From: Aquamicrobium sp.
Lineage (GTDB): Bacteria > Pseudomonadota > Alphaproteobacteria > Rhizobiales > Rhizobiaceae
Assembly (NCBI RefSeq): GCF_023954335.1
Contig: NZ_JAMLIE010000002.1
Span: 496,001 to 560,000 of the forward strand
Direction of reading: 5' to 3'
Length of the DNA stretch: 64,000 bases
Shown here: positions 30,884 to 40,587 of the stretch, in pieces
Layout of the letters: every line of letters starts with the position of its first letter
Position numbering within the stretch: the stretch's first letter is position 1
Notes under the pieces: model-generated
Database searches by the model: none
What the model was told of the DNA's origin: nothing
What the model saw: only the letters and a program-made list of their open reading frames with translations
Made by a program: the position numbers and the translations under genes

Positions 30884-31890
30884 TGGCGGGCCACGGCGCG
30901 GATGACGCCGTTGGCGGACCGGCCCGCCACATTCCGGTCATGCTGGACGAGGTGCTGGTCGCGCTTTCACCGAGCGCGGGCGAGACCATTGTCGACGGCA
31001 CCTTCGGGGCCGGCGGCTACACGCGGGCTATCCTCGCGACCGGGGCGAGCGTCGTCGCCATCGACCGCGACCCCGACGCGATCGCCGCGGGCCGGGCGCT
31101 GGAAACCGAGGCGAGCGGGCGGCTGAGGCTCGTCCATGGCCGGTTCTCGGCCCTCGACGCGGCGGCCGGCACGCCGGCGGACGGCGTCGTCCTCGACATC
31201 GGCGTTTCCTCGATGCAGCTCGACGAGGCCGAGCGCGGCTTCTCCTTCCGGCATGACGGGCCGCTCGACATGCGCATGGAGCGCAGGGGGCCGAGCGCCG
31301 CCGACGTGGTCAACCGCTTCAAGGTGGGTGACCTCGCCCGCATCTTCGGCTTCTACGGCGAGGAGCGCCATGCCGGCCGCGTCGCCCGCATGATCGAGAA
31401 GCGCCGCGCCATCAGGCCGTTCGAGCGCACGCGCGACCTCGCCGAGGCCATCGAGGGCGTGCTCGGGCGCAAGCCCGGCGACAGGATCCATCCCGCGACC
31501 CGCGCCTTCCAGGGCCTGCGCATCTTCGTCAACGACGAGCTCGGCGAGCTCGCCCGGGCGCTGTTCGCGGCCGAGCGCGCCCTGAAGCCCGGCGGGCGGC
31601 TGGTCGTCGTCACCTTCCATTCGCTCGAGGACAGGATGGTCAAGCAGTTCCTCGCCGACCGCTCCGGCCGCGCCTCCGGCTCGCGCCATTTGCCGGCGGC
31701 GCAGGAAAAGCAGGCCACCTTCGACAAGGCGGGCAAGGCGCTGGCGGCGAGCGAGCGGGAAGCCGCGGAGAACCCGCGCGCCCGCTCGGCCAAGTTGCGC
31801 GCGGCGACGCGCACCGCCGCGCCCGCGCGGCCGGGCGATGCGTCCATCTTCAAGCTGCCGGCGCTGCCCGACATTTCAGGAGAAAGGTGA
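30880..31890 (+). CDS. rsmH: 16S rRNA m4C1402 methyltransferase RsmH (MraW)
   Basis: SAM-dependent methyltransferase of 336 residues that makes N4-methyl-C1402 in 16S rRNA. Motifs: HIPVMLDEVL, DGTFGAGGYTRAIL (SAM binding), LDIGVSSMQLDEAERGFSF, TRAFQGLRIFVNDEL and VVVTFHSLEDRMVK. The start is one of two adjacent ATGs overlapping the mraZ stop. The region before it in the same frame belongs to mraZ in another frame. Confidence 0.95.
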   Translation: MMAGHGADDAVGGPARHIPVMLDEVLVALSPSAGETIVDGTFGAGGYTRAILATGASVVAIDRDPDAIAAGRALETEASGRLRLVHGRFSALDAAAGTPADGVVLDIGVSSMQLDEAERGFSFRHDGPLDMRMERRGPSAADVVNRFKVGDLARIFGFYGEERHAGRVARMIEKRRAIRPFERTRDLAEAIEGVLGRKPGDRIHPATRAFQGLRIFVNDELGELARALFAAERALKPGGRLVVVTFHSLEDRMVKQFLADRSGRASGSRHLPAAQEKQATFDKAGKALAASEREAAENPRARSAKLRAATRTAAPARPGDASIFKLPALPDISGER

Positions 31891-31894
31891 GGCC

Positions 31895-32263
31895 ATGTTC
31901 AGGACGAGCGACATGGTGCTGATTGCCGTCATGGTCTGCGCGGCGGGCTTCACCTACATCACCAAGCACGACGCCGAGGCCGAGCTTTCCAAGGTGCGCA
32001 AGCTCGAGGCCACAATCCGCTTCGAGGAAGAGACCATCGACGTGCTGAAGGCCGACTGGAGCCTGCTGACCCAGCCCTCGCGCCTGCAGAAGCTCGCCGA
32101 GGCCTATCGCGACGAGCTGCATCTCGTGCCGGTCGAGGCGCACCAGATCGCCAGGATCGAGGAGCTGCCGGCGCGGCCGCTGCGCATCGAGGACATCGTC
32201 GGCGAGGACGCGATGGCCGGCGAGCCGATCGACGGCGTCACCACCGGAGGCATCGGGCAATGA
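31895..32263 (+). CDS. ftsL: Cell division protein FtsL
   Basis: Bitopic protein of 122 residues: short cytoplasmic N-terminus, membrane helix (about residues 7-24) and a periplasmic coiled coil (about 28-65, KVRKLEATIRFEEETIDVLK) ending in the conserved WSLLTQPSRLQKLAE element. FtsL forms the FtsQLB complex and activates FtsWI. The position between rsmH and ftsI and the ATGA overlap with ftsI confirm the call despite low sequence conservation in this family. Confidence 0.9.
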   Translation: MFRTSDMVLIAVMVCAAGFTYITKHDAEAELSKVRKLEATIRFEEETIDVLKADWSLLTQPSRLQKLAEAYRDELHLVPVEAHQIARIEELPARPLRIEDIVGEDAMAGEPIDGVTTGGIGQ

Positions 32264-33975
32264 TCGGCCGCTGGCGCAAGGGCAAGCAGGGGGACGGCGG
32301 CGAGGCGGCCGGCCGCATCGTCATCGAGGGCCAGGCCAAGGCGTCGGGCGGGCGCGGCCGCAGCCGCATCGTCATGACCATGGCGGTCTTCTTCTGCCTC
32401 TACGGCGCGATCGCCGGGCGGCTCGCCTTTCTCGGCATGCAGGAGCTGGAAGAGGGTGGCCCCGGCCCGTCGCGCGTCACCGCCTCGCGGCCCGACATCG
32501 TCGACCGCAACGGCGAGGTGCTGGCGACCGACATCAACACCGCCTCGCTCTATGCCGAGCCGCGCCGCATCGTCGACGCCGACGAGGCGCTGGAGAAGCT
32601 GCTCACGGTCCTGCCGGACCTCAATGTCGAGCAGACCTACAACCGGCTGAAGAGCGATGCCGGCTTCATCTGGCTGCGCCGCCAGCTTTCGCCGCGCCAG
32701 CAGCAGTCGATCATGCAGCTCGGCATTCCCGGCGTCGGCTTCCGCACCGAGAAGCGCCGCTTCTATCCCGGCGGGCCGACGGCGGCTCACATCGTCGGCC
32801 TCGTCAACGTCGACAACAAGGGCATCGCCGGCATGGAGAAATATGTCGACGACCAGGGCCTCGCCGACCTGCAGGCCACGGGGCTCGCCATTTCGAAGGA
32901 CCTCGAGCCGGTCCGCCTCTCCATCGACCTGCGCGTCCAGCACATCGTGCGCGACGAGCTGGAGCGGGCGATGGAGCGCTACCGGGCCATCGGCGGCGGC
33001 GCGGTGGTGCTCAGCGCCCGCACCGGCGAGGTGCTGGCCATGGCCTCGCTGCCGGACTACGACCCCAACCACCCGTTCAACGCCCATGAGAAGGACCGGC
33101 TGAACCGCATGTCGGCCGGCGTCTACGAGATGGGCTCGACTTTCAAGGGCTTCACCCTCGCCATGGCGCTCGACGCCGGCACGGCGAACCTGAACAGCCG
33201 CTTCGACGCGACGCGGCCGATCCAGATCGCGCGCCACACCATCCGCGACTTCCACGGCAAGGGCCGGGTGCTGACCGTGCCGGAGGTGTTCATCTACTCC
33301 TCGAACATCGGCACCGCGCGCATGGCCGAGACGGTCAGCGTCGAGCACCACCGCGCCTTCTTCCGCAAGATCGGCCTGCTCGACCGGATGGTGACGGAAC
33401 TGCCCGAGGTGGCGCGCCCGACCGAGCCGTCCGAGTGGAAGCGCATCCACCAGATCACCATCTCCTTCGGCCACGGCGTCGCCACCACGCCGCTGCAGAC
33501 GGCGATGTCGGCGGCGGCGATGCTGAACGGCGGCTTCCTGATCCAGCCGACCTTCCTGCCGCGCGGCGTCGAGCAGGCGATGGCGTCGGCGACGCCGGTG
33601 ATCCGGGAAAAGACCAGCGACATGATGCGCTATCTCTTCCGGCTGAACGTCGAGAAGGGCTCGGGCCGCCGCGCCGAGGTGCCGGGCTATTTCGTCGGCG
33701 GCAAGACCGGGACGGCCGAGAAGGTCGTCAACGGCCGCTACTCCAACGACAAGCGCTTCAACGCCTTCCTCGCCGGATTCCCGGTGAACGACCCCGAATA
33801 CATCGTTCTCGTCGTGCTCGACGAGCCGAAGCCGGAAAAGCCGGGCATGAGCGCGACGTCGGGCCTCAACACCGCGCCCGTGGTCGGCAACATCATCCGC
33901 CGTTCCGCGGCTCTTCTTGGCGTCAAGCCCGATTTCGGCCATGAAAGTGACGCCCTTCTGGTCTCGTCGCAGTGA
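32260..33975 (+). CDS. ftsI: Septal peptidoglycan transpeptidase FtsI (PBP3)
   Basis: Class B penicillin-binding protein of 571 residues. A membrane anchor (about residues 38-58) is followed by the dimerisation/pedestal domain and transpeptidase domain with Ser293-T-F-Lys296, Ser347-S-Asn349 and Lys482-T-G-T. It cross-links septal peptidoglycan with FtsW. The N-terminal cytoplasmic tail is about 37 residues, basic. It overlaps ftsL by 4 bases. Confidence 0.95.
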   Translation: MIGRWRKGKQGDGGEAAGRIVIEGQAKASGGRGRSRIVMTMAVFFCLYGAIAGRLAFLGMQELEEGGPGPSRVTASRPDIVDRNGEVLATDINTASLYAEPRRIVDADEALEKLLTVLPDLNVEQTYNRLKSDAGFIWLRRQLSPRQQQSIMQLGIPGVGFRTEKRRFYPGGPTAAHIVGLVNVDNKGIAGMEKYVDDQGLADLQATGLAISKDLEPVRLSIDLRVQHIVRDELERAMERYRAIGGGAVVLSARTGEVLAMASLPDYDPNHPFNAHEKDRLNRMSAGVYEMGSTFKGFTLAMALDAGTANLNSRFDATRPIQIARHTIRDFHGKGRVLTVPEVFIYSSNIGTARMAETVSVEHHRAFFRKIGLLDRMVTELPEVARPTEPSEWKRIHQITISFGHGVATTPLQTAMSAAAMLNGGFLIQPTFLPRGVEQAMASATPVIREKTSDMMRYLFRLNVEKGSGRRAEVPGYFVGGKTGTAEKVVNGRYSNDKRFNAFLAGFPVNDPEYIVLVVLDEPKPEKPGMSATSGLNTAPVVGNIIRRSAALLGVKPDFGHESDALLVSSQ

Positions 33976-33997
33976 TTCCCGGCCGGAGGGGGACATC

Positions 33998-35482
33998 TTG
34001 ACCGCACATGCAGACGGGCAGTCGAACACGATGAAGCTCAGCCGCCTTTCCGGCATCCTGCCGGTTTCCGACAGCCTCTCCGGCATCGACGTGGCTGGGT
34101 TGACCTCGGACTCGCGCAAGGCGGGGAAGGGCTTCCTGTTCGCCGCCCTTCAGGGCACCAGGACAGACGGGGCGAGCTTCGCCACCGACGCGGTCGGGCG
34201 CGGCGCGGTCGCGGTGATCGCCGCGCGCGGCGCGCTGCGTCAGGAGATCGGCGCGCCGGTGATCGAGGTCGAGGACCCGCGCCGGGCGCTGGCGCTCGCC
34301 GCCGCCGCCTTCTACGGCGCGCAGCCGGCGACCATGGTGGCCGTCACCGGCACCAGCGGCAAGACCTCCGTCGCCTCCTTCGTCCGCCAGATATGGGCCC
34401 ATGCCGGGCTCGCCGCCGCCTCGATCGGCACCACCGGCGTCACCGCGCCGGGACGCGAGGAGCACGGCTCGCTGACCACGCCCGACCCGGTGGAGCTGCA
34501 CCGGCTTCTCGCCGAGCTGGCCGGGGCCGGCGTCACCCACGCGGCGATGGAGGCGTCGAGCCACGGCCTCGACCAGCGCCGCCTCGACGGCGTCAGGCTC
34601 GCCGCCGGCGGCTTCACCAATCTCGGCCGCGACCACATGGATTACCATCCGACGGTCGAGGACTATCACGTCGCCAAGATGCGGCTGTTCACCGCGCTGC
34701 TGCCGAAGGGCGCGCCGGCCGTGATCTTCGCCGACGATCCTTGGTCGGAGGCGACCATTGCCGCCGTGCGCGGCGCGGGGCTTAACGTGCTGACCGTCGG
34801 CCGCAAGGGCTCCTTCCTCCAGCTCAAGCGCGTCGAGCACGAGCGCCACCGCCAGCGCGCCGAGGTCGAGGCGAACGGGACGATCCATGAGATCGACCTG
34901 CCTCTCGCTGGCGACTTTCAGGTCGCCAACGCGCTCGTCGCCGCCGGGCTTGCCATCGCGACCGGGCTTACCGCCGACAAGGCGTGTGCTGCGCTCGAAA
35001 AGCTCAAGGGCGCGTCCGGCCGGCTGGAACTCGTCGGCGCGACGCGGGAGGGCGCGCCGGTCTATGTCGACTACGCCCACAAGCCCGACGCGCTGGAGAA
35101 CGTCCTGAAGGCGGTGCGCCCGTTCACCACCGGCCGCGTCGTCGTCGTTTTCGGCTGCGGCGGCGACCGCGACCGCGGCAAGCGCCCGATCATGGGCGAG
35201 ATCGCGACGCGGCTGGCCGACGAGGTCATCGTCACCGACGACAACCCGCGCTCCGAGGAACCCGCCTCGATCCGCGCTGCCATTCTCGCCGCCGCGCCCG
35301 GCGCGGCCGAGATCGGCGACCGCCGGCAGGCGATCCGCGCCGCCGTTTCGCGGCTCCATGCCGGCGACACGCTGATCGTCGCCGGCAAGGGGCACGAGGA
35401 AGGCCAGACGACCGGCGAGACGACGCTGCCCTTCTCCGACCATGAAGAGGTGCGCGCCGCGCTCAGGGAGCTGGCGTCATGA
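33998..35482 (+). CDS. murE: UDP-MurNAc-tripeptide synthetase MurE
   Basis: Mur ligase of 494 residues from TTG 33998, or 483 from ATG 34031. The ATP loop TGTSGKTSVASF, MEASSHGLDQ and the DNPR motif in TDDNPRSEEP show that it adds meso-diaminopimelate to UDP-MurNAc-L-Ala-D-Glu. The TTG start is favoured by GGAGGGGG 5 bases upstream; the ATG at 34031 has no ribosome binding site but gives the family-typical N-terminus MKLSRLSGILPV. The start is therefore uncertain. It overlaps murF by ATGA. Confidence 0.93.
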   Translation: MTAHADGQSNTMKLSRLSGILPVSDSLSGIDVAGLTSDSRKAGKGFLFAALQGTRTDGASFATDAVGRGAVAVIAARGALRQEIGAPVIEVEDPRRALALAAAAFYGAQPATMVAVTGTSGKTSVASFVRQIWAHAGLAAASIGTTGVTAPGREEHGSLTTPDPVELHRLLAELAGAGVTHAAMEASSHGLDQRRLDGVRLAAGGFTNLGRDHMDYHPTVEDYHVAKMRLFTALLPKGAPAVIFADDPWSEATIAAVRGAGLNVLTVGRKGSFLQLKRVEHERHRQRAEVEANGTIHEIDLPLAGDFQVANALVAAGLAIATGLTADKACAALEKLKGASGRLELVGATREGAPVYVDYAHKPDALENVLKAVRPFTTGRVVVVFGCGGDRDRGKRPIMGEIATRLADEVIVTDDNPRSEEPASIRAAILAAAPGAAEIGDRRQAIRAAVSRLHAGDTLIVAGKGHEEGQTTGETTLPFSDHEEVRAALRELAS

Positions 35483-36912
35483 GCATGCTCTGGCGCACCG
35501 AGGTGCTGGTCGCGGCGATGCAGGGCCGCCCGGTCGGCGCGATGCCCGAGGGCATCGCCGGCATTTCCATCGACAGCCGCTCCCTGCAGCCGGGCGACGC
35601 CTTCTTCGCCATCAAGGGCGACAGGTTCGACGGCCACGACTTCGCCACCGCCGCCGTCAAGGCCGGGGCGGGGCTGCTCGTCGTCGCCGAGGGCAAGCTG
35701 CCGGCGCTCGGACGCATCACCGCGCCGCTGATCGTCGTTCCCGACGTCCTCGCCGCGCTGGAGGCGGTGGCCGTCGCCGCGCGGGCGCGCGCCAGGGCGC
35801 GGATCGTCGCCGTCACCGGCTCGGTCGGCAAGACCACGACCAAGGAGGCGCTGCGCGTCGCGCTCGGCGCCTGCGGCTCGGTCCACGCCTCGGACAAGTC
35901 GTTCAACAACCACTGGGGCGTGCCGCTGACGCTGGCGCGTCTGCCGGAGGATTGCGACTACGCGGTCTTCGAGATCGGCATGAACCATCCGGGCGAGATC
36001 CGGCATCTGGCGCGCTTCGTGCGGCCGCATGTCGCCGTCATCACGCTGATCGCGCCGGCGCATCTCGGCCATTTCAGCAGCCTCGGCGAGATCGCCCGCG
36101 CCAAGGCCGAGATCTTCGAGAGCGTCGAGCCGGGCGGCCACGCGCTGCTCAACCACGACGATCCGCAATGGAAGTTCCTCGAGCAGGCGGCGCACGACGC
36201 CGGCGTCGAGCATGTCTGGAGCTTCGGCGAGCATCCGCGGGCGACGTTCCGGCTGGCGTCTTGGGAGCAGACCGGCGAGGGCTCTCGCATCCGCGTCGCC
36301 ATGGCCGGGCGCGAGATCGCCGCCAGCCTCGGCGCGCCGGGCCGCCATATCGTGCAGAACGCGCTCGCCGTGCTGGGCGCGGCCTATCTGACGGGCGCCG
36401 ACGTCGAGAAGGCGGCGGCCGCGCTTCCGGGCTTCTCGGCCGAGAAGGGGCGGGGCCGGCAGCATCGCCTCGTCCACCCCTCCGGCGGCACCTTCCTGCT
36501 GATCGACGAGAGCTACAACGCCAACCCGGCGTCGATGAAGGCGGCGCTCGCCGTCCTCGGCGCGATGCCGGTGGCGGAGAACGGCCGGCGCATCGCCGTG
36601 CTCGGCGACATGCTGGAGCTGGGCGAGCAGTCGCCGGCGCTCCACGCCGGGCTCGCCGCGCCGCTCGCCGAGGCCGGGGCCGACAGGGTGCTGCTCGCCG
36701 GGCCGGAGATGGCGGCGCTGGCCGAGGCGCTGCCCGCCGACATGCCGTGCAAGCACCGCGACAGCGCCGAGGCGCTGAAGCCGCTGCTTCTCGAGGCCGT
36801 GCAGCCCGGCGACGTCGTCATGATCAAATCGTCGAACGGCGCCGGCTTCACGAAGCTGACGGAGGCGCTCTTGACTGCTTTTCCGGCGGCGGCGCCGGCG
36901 CAACAGGACTGA
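35479..36912 (+). CDS. murF: UDP-MurNAc-tripeptide--D-Ala-D-Ala ligase MurF
   Basis: Mur ligase of 477 residues. ATP loop TGSVGKTTTKEALR, central-domain motifs KSFNNHWGVPLTLAR and FEIGMNHPGEI, and DESYNANPASMKAAL are all typical of MurF. It adds D-Ala-D-Ala to complete the UDP-MurNAc-pentapeptide in the cytoplasm. It overlaps murE by 4 bases, and mraY follows after 24 bases. Confidence 0.95.
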   Translation: MSMLWRTEVLVAAMQGRPVGAMPEGIAGISIDSRSLQPGDAFFAIKGDRFDGHDFATAAVKAGAGLLVVAEGKLPALGRITAPLIVVPDVLAALEAVAVAARARARARIVAVTGSVGKTTTKEALRVALGACGSVHASDKSFNNHWGVPLTLARLPEDCDYAVFEIGMNHPGEIRHLARFVRPHVAVITLIAPAHLGHFSSLGEIARAKAEIFESVEPGGHALLNHDDPQWKFLEQAAHDAGVEHVWSFGEHPRATFRLASWEQTGEGSRIRVAMAGREIAASLGAPGRHIVQNALAVLGAAYLTGADVEKAAAALPGFSAEKGRGRQHRLVHPSGGTFLLIDESYNANPASMKAALAVLGAMPVAENGRRIAVLGDMLELGEQSPALHAGLAAPLAEAGADRVLLAGPEMAALAEALPADMPCKHRDSAEALKPLLLEAVQPGDVVMIKSSNGAGFTKLTEALLTAFPAAAPAQQD

Positions 36913-36936
36913 AAGAAGGGTTCGGGGACACCTTAA

Positions 36937-38019
36937 ATGCTGCTTCTGCTCGCTGGACTCGCCGATCAGGTCTCGGCCCTCAACGTCTTTCGCTACATCA
37001 CCTTCCGCACCGGCGGGGCGCTGATCACCTCGGCGCTGATCGTCTTCCTGTTCGGCCCGGCGATCATCGACGCGCTGCGCATCCGGCAGGGCCGCGGCCA
37101 GCCGATCCGCGCCGACGGGCCGCAGACCCACTTCAAGAAGGCCGGCACCCCGACCATGGGCGGGCTGATGATGCTGTGCGGCATCCTCGGCTCGGTCCTC
37201 CTGTGGGGCAACTTCTCCTCCACCTATGTCTGGGTGGTGATGCTGGTGATGCTCGGCTTCGGCCTGATCGGCTTCTATGACGACTACCTCAAGGTGACGA
37301 AGCAGTCGCATCGCGGCTTTTCCGGCAAGCTCCGGCTGGTGATCGAATTCCTGATCGCCGGCATCGCCGCCTACACCATCATGCGCGCCGGCACCGAGCC
37401 GTTCTCGTCCTCGCTCGCCTTTCCCTTCGTCAAGGACTTCGTCCTCAATCTCGGCATCTTCTTCATCCCCTTCGCCGCCTTCGTCATCGTCGGCGCGGGC
37501 AACGCGGTCAACATGACCGACGGGCTCGACGGGCTCGCCATCGTGCCGGTGATGGTGGCCGCCGCCGCCTTCGGCATCATCGCCTATCTCGCCGGCAACG
37601 CGGTCTTCGCGGACTATCTCCAGATCCATTTCACCCCCGGCACGGGTGAGCTTTCCGTCGTGCTCGGCGCGGTGATCGGCGCGGGGCTCGGCTTCCTGTG
37701 GTTCAACGCGCCGCCGGCCGCCATCTTCATGGGCGACACCGGGTCGCTGGCGCTGGGCGGGCTGATCGGCTCCATTGCGGTGGCCACCAAGCACGAGATC
37801 GTGCTCGCCATCATCGGCGGCCTGTTCGTGGTCGAGATCATGTCGGTCATCATCCAGGTCGCGTGGTTCAAGCTCACCGGCAAGCGCGTCTTCCTGATGG
37901 CGCCCATCCACCACCATTTCGAAAAGCTCGGCTGGACCGAAAGCCAGGTCGTGATCCGCTTCTGGATCATCGCCGTGGTGCTGGCGCTGATCGGCCTTTC
38001 GACGCTGAAGCTGAGATAA
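36937..38019 (+). CDS. mraY: Phospho-MurNAc-pentapeptide transferase MraY
   Basis: Integral membrane enzyme of 360 residues with about ten membrane helices. It transfers phospho-MurNAc-pentapeptide to undecaprenyl phosphate to make lipid I. Key motifs: THFKKAGTPTMGGL, DDYLKVTKQSHRG with the catalytic Asp pair, NMTDGLDGLA, FMGDTGSLALGG and the loop APIHHHFEKLGW. Length and motif order are standard. Confidence 0.96.
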   Translation: MLLLLAGLADQVSALNVFRYITFRTGGALITSALIVFLFGPAIIDALRIRQGRGQPIRADGPQTHFKKAGTPTMGGLMMLCGILGSVLLWGNFSSTYVWVVMLVMLGFGLIGFYDDYLKVTKQSHRGFSGKLRLVIEFLIAGIAAYTIMRAGTEPFSSSLAFPFVKDFVLNLGIFFIPFAAFVIVGAGNAVNMTDGLDGLAIVPVMVAAAAFGIIAYLAGNAVFADYLQIHFTPGTGELSVVLGAVIGAGLGFLWFNAPPAAIFMGDTGSLALGGLIGSIAVATKHEIVLAIIGGLFVVEIMSVIIQVAWFKLTGKRVFLMAPIHHHFEKLGWTESQVVIRFWIIAVVLALIGLSTLKLR

Positions 38020-38022
38020 GGG

Positions 38023-39435
38023 ATGATCCCGGTCTCCACCCTTTCCGGCCGCAAGGTCGCTCTGTTCGGGCTCGGCGGCTCCGGGCTGGCGACCGCTGAG
38101 GCGCTTGCCGCCGGCGGCGCGGAGGTCGTGGCGTGGGACGACAATGCGGCCAGCGTCGACAAGGCGCGCGCGGCGGGCATCGCGGTCGCCGACCTGCGTG
38201 AAGCCGACTGGTCCGCCTTCGCGTCCTTCGTCCTGTCGCCCGGCGTGCCGCTGACCCATCCCGAGCCGCACTGGAGCGCGAAGCTGGCGAAGGAAGCGGG
38301 CGCCGAGATCATCGGCGACATCGAGCTGTTCTGCCGCGAGCGCGCCGCGCTTGCGCCGGCCGCGCCGCTGATCGCCATCACCGGCACCAACGGCAAGTCG
38401 ACGACGACGGCGCTGATCGCCCATATCATCGCCCATGCCGGGCGCGACGTGCAGATGGGCGGCAATATCGGCCGCGCCGCGCTCACGCTCGACCCACCCG
38501 GGCCGGGGCGGATCTACGTGCTCGAATGCTCGTCCTACCAGATCGAGCTCGCGCCATCGCTGAACCCCACCGCCGGCATCCTGCTCAACCTCACCCCCGA
38601 CCATCTCGACCGCCACGGCACCATGGCGCGCTACGCCGCGATCAAGGAACGGCTGGTGGCGGCGAGCGATACGGCCATCGTCGGCGTCGACGACGCGCTG
38701 TGCGCCGCGATCGCCGACCGCTTGGCCAAGGCGGGACGCCCTGTCGTGCGCATCTCGACCGGCATGGCGCCGGACGACGGCCTCTACACCGCGGGCGCCG
38801 ACCTGATGCGCGCGACGGGCGGCAAGGCGAAGCGCGTCGCGTCGCTCGACGGCATCGGTTCGCTGCGTGGCCGCCACAACGCGCAGAACGCGCTGGCCGC
38901 CGCCGCCGCCTGCCTCGCGGTCGGCCTGACGGAAGCCGAGATACAGGCGGGCCTCGCCACCTTCCCCGGCCTCGCCCACCGCATGGAGCAGGTCGGCCGG
39001 CGCGGCCATGTCCTCTTCGTCAACGATTCCAAGGCGACCAACGCCGAGGCGGCCGCGCCCGCGCTGTCGAGCTTCCCGCGCATCTACTGGATCGCCGGCG
39101 GCCTGCCCAAGGAGGGCGGCATCGAGGCGCTGCGGCCGCTGTTTTCCCACGTCGCGCGCGCCTATCTGATCGGCGAGGCCGCGTCCGCCTTCAGCGCGAC
39201 GCTCGGCGAGGCGGTGCCGCACGAGGATGCCGGCACGCTTCATGCGGCGCTTTCGCGCGCCGCCGAGGACGCCGCGCGCGACGACGCAGGCGAGGCCGTG
39301 GTGCTGTTGTCGCCAGCCTGCGCCAGCTTCGACCAGTTCAGGAATTTCGAGGTCCGGGGCGACGCCTTCCGCACGGCGGCGCTCGCGCTCGCCGGCGTCG
39401 AGCCGGTTTCGGCACGCACAGGAGGGATTGACTGA
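38023..39435 (+). CDS. murD: UDP-MurNAc-L-Ala--D-Glu ligase MurD
   Basis: Mur ligase of 470 residues. N-terminal Rossmann-like domain (VALFGLGGSGLATAEAL), ATP loop TGTNGKSTTTALIAH, ECSSYQIEL, NLTPDHLDRHG and VNDSKATNAEAA are MurD hallmarks. It adds D-glutamate to UDP-MurNAc-L-Ala. Stop overlaps the ftsW start (TGATG). Confidence 0.95.
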   Translation: MIPVSTLSGRKVALFGLGGSGLATAEALAAGGAEVVAWDDNAASVDKARAAGIAVADLREADWSAFASFVLSPGVPLTHPEPHWSAKLAKEAGAEIIGDIELFCRERAALAPAAPLIAITGTNGKSTTTALIAHIIAHAGRDVQMGGNIGRAALTLDPPGPGRIYVLECSSYQIELAPSLNPTAGILLNLTPDHLDRHGTMARYAAIKERLVAASDTAIVGVDDALCAAIADRLAKAGRPVVRISTGMAPDDGLYTAGADLMRATGGKAKRVASLDGIGSLRGRHNAQNALAAAAACLAVGLTEAEIQAGLATFPGLAHRMEQVGRRGHVLFVNDSKATNAEAAAPALSSFPRIYWIAGGLPKEGGIEALRPLFSHVARAYLIGEAASAFSATLGEAVPHEDAGTLHAALSRAAEDAARDDAGEAVVLLSPACASFDQFRNFEVRGDAFRTAALALAGVEPVSARTGGID

Positions 39436-40586
39436 TGGTCAGCCGCATCGACCGAGGCCCGGTCGCCAACTGGTGGTGGACGATAGACCGCTGGTTCCTC
39501 GCCGCCTTCCTGTCGCTGATGGGGCTGGGGATCGTCCTCTCCTTCGCCGCCTCGCCGGCGGTGGCCGAGCGCATCGGCCTCGACAGCTATCACTTCGTCA
39601 CGCGGCAGATGATGTTCATGCTGCCGGCGCTGGTCGTCATGATCGGCGTCTCGTTCCTCGAGGCGCGGCAGGTGCGGCGCCTCGCGCTGGTCATGCTCGC
39701 CGGCTCGCTGGTGCTGATGGTGGCGGCGCTCTGGTTCGGCGTCGAGATCAAGGGCTCGCGGCGCTGGATCCACATCGCCGGCGTCTCGATCCAGCCGTCG
39801 GAATATCTCAAGCCCGCCTTCGTCATCATCTGCGCCTGGCTGTTCGCGGAGAATGCGCGCCGGCCCGACATCCCCGGCAACCTCTTCGCCATGATCCTGC
39901 TCGTCGCCGTGCTGGCGCTGCTGGTCGCCCAGCCCGATCTCGGGCAGACGCTGCTGGTGCTCGCCACATGGGGGGCGATGTTCTTCATGGCCGGCATGCC
40001 GTGGTTCTGGATCACCGTGCTCGGCGGCGCGGCGGCGACGGTCGGCGTCACCGCCTATACGGTGTTTCCGCACGTCGCCGGCCGCATCGACCGCTTCCTG
40101 ACTGGCGAGGGCGACACCTTCCAGGTCGACATGGGCCGCGAGGCGCTGGTGCGCGGCGGCTGGCTCGGGCAGGGGCCGGGCGAGGGCACGGTCAAGCGCA
40201 TCCTGCCCGACAGCCACACCGATTTCGTCTTCGCCGTCGCCGGCGAGGAGTTCGGCCTGCTCGCCTGCCTGCTCATCGCCGGCATCTTCGCCTTCGTCGT
40301 CCTGCGCGGCCTCGGCAAGTCAATGTCGGAGAAGGACGATTTCTCGCGCTACGCGGTCGGCGGGCTCGTCGTGCTGTTCGGGCTGCAATCGATCATCAAC
40401 ATGGGCGTCAACCTCCAGCTCCTGCCGGCCAAGGGCATGACGCTGCCCTTCATCTCCTATGGCGGCTCCTCGCTCGTCGCCATGGCGATCTCGATGGGCA
40501 TGGTGCTGGCGCTGACGCGGCGCGACCCCTTGAAACGCATGACCATCGGCCGCACGCCGCTCGGCCGGCCGATCGAGGCCGGCTAG
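39435..40586 (+). CDS. ftsW: Septal peptidoglycan polymerase FtsW
   Basis: SEDS-family membrane glycosyltransferase of 383 residues with about ten helices. Motifs include GSRRWIHIAGVSIQPSEYLK, AQPDLGQTLLVLATW, ILPDSHTDFVFAVAGEEFG and KGMTLPFISYGGSSLVAMA; the Asp in QPDLGQT-like loops and the TDFVF segment are essential in the family. It polymerises lipid II at the septum with FtsI. One base separates it from murG. Confidence 0.95.
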   Translation: MVSRIDRGPVANWWWTIDRWFLAAFLSLMGLGIVLSFAASPAVAERIGLDSYHFVTRQMMFMLPALVVMIGVSFLEARQVRRLALVMLAGSLVLMVAALWFGVEIKGSRRWIHIAGVSIQPSEYLKPAFVIICAWLFAENARRPDIPGNLFAMILLVAVLALLVAQPDLGQTLLVLATWGAMFFMAGMPWFWITVLGGAAATVGVTAYTVFPHVAGRIDRFLTGEGDTFQVDMGREALVRGGWLGQGPGEGTVKRILPDSHTDFVFAVAGEEFGLLACLLIAGIFAFVVLRGLGKSMSEKDDFSRYAVGGLVVLFGLQSIINMGVNLQLLPAKGMTLPFISYGGSSLVAMAISMGMVLALTRRDPLKRMTIGRTPLGRPIEAG

Positions 40587-40587
40587 C

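Noticed and set aside
35071..39243. 1390-residue minus-strand ORF
   Set aside because: It is an antisense shadow of murE, murF, mraY and murD caused by high GC at third positions. The composition is Arg/Asp/Gly/His-rich with no domain.
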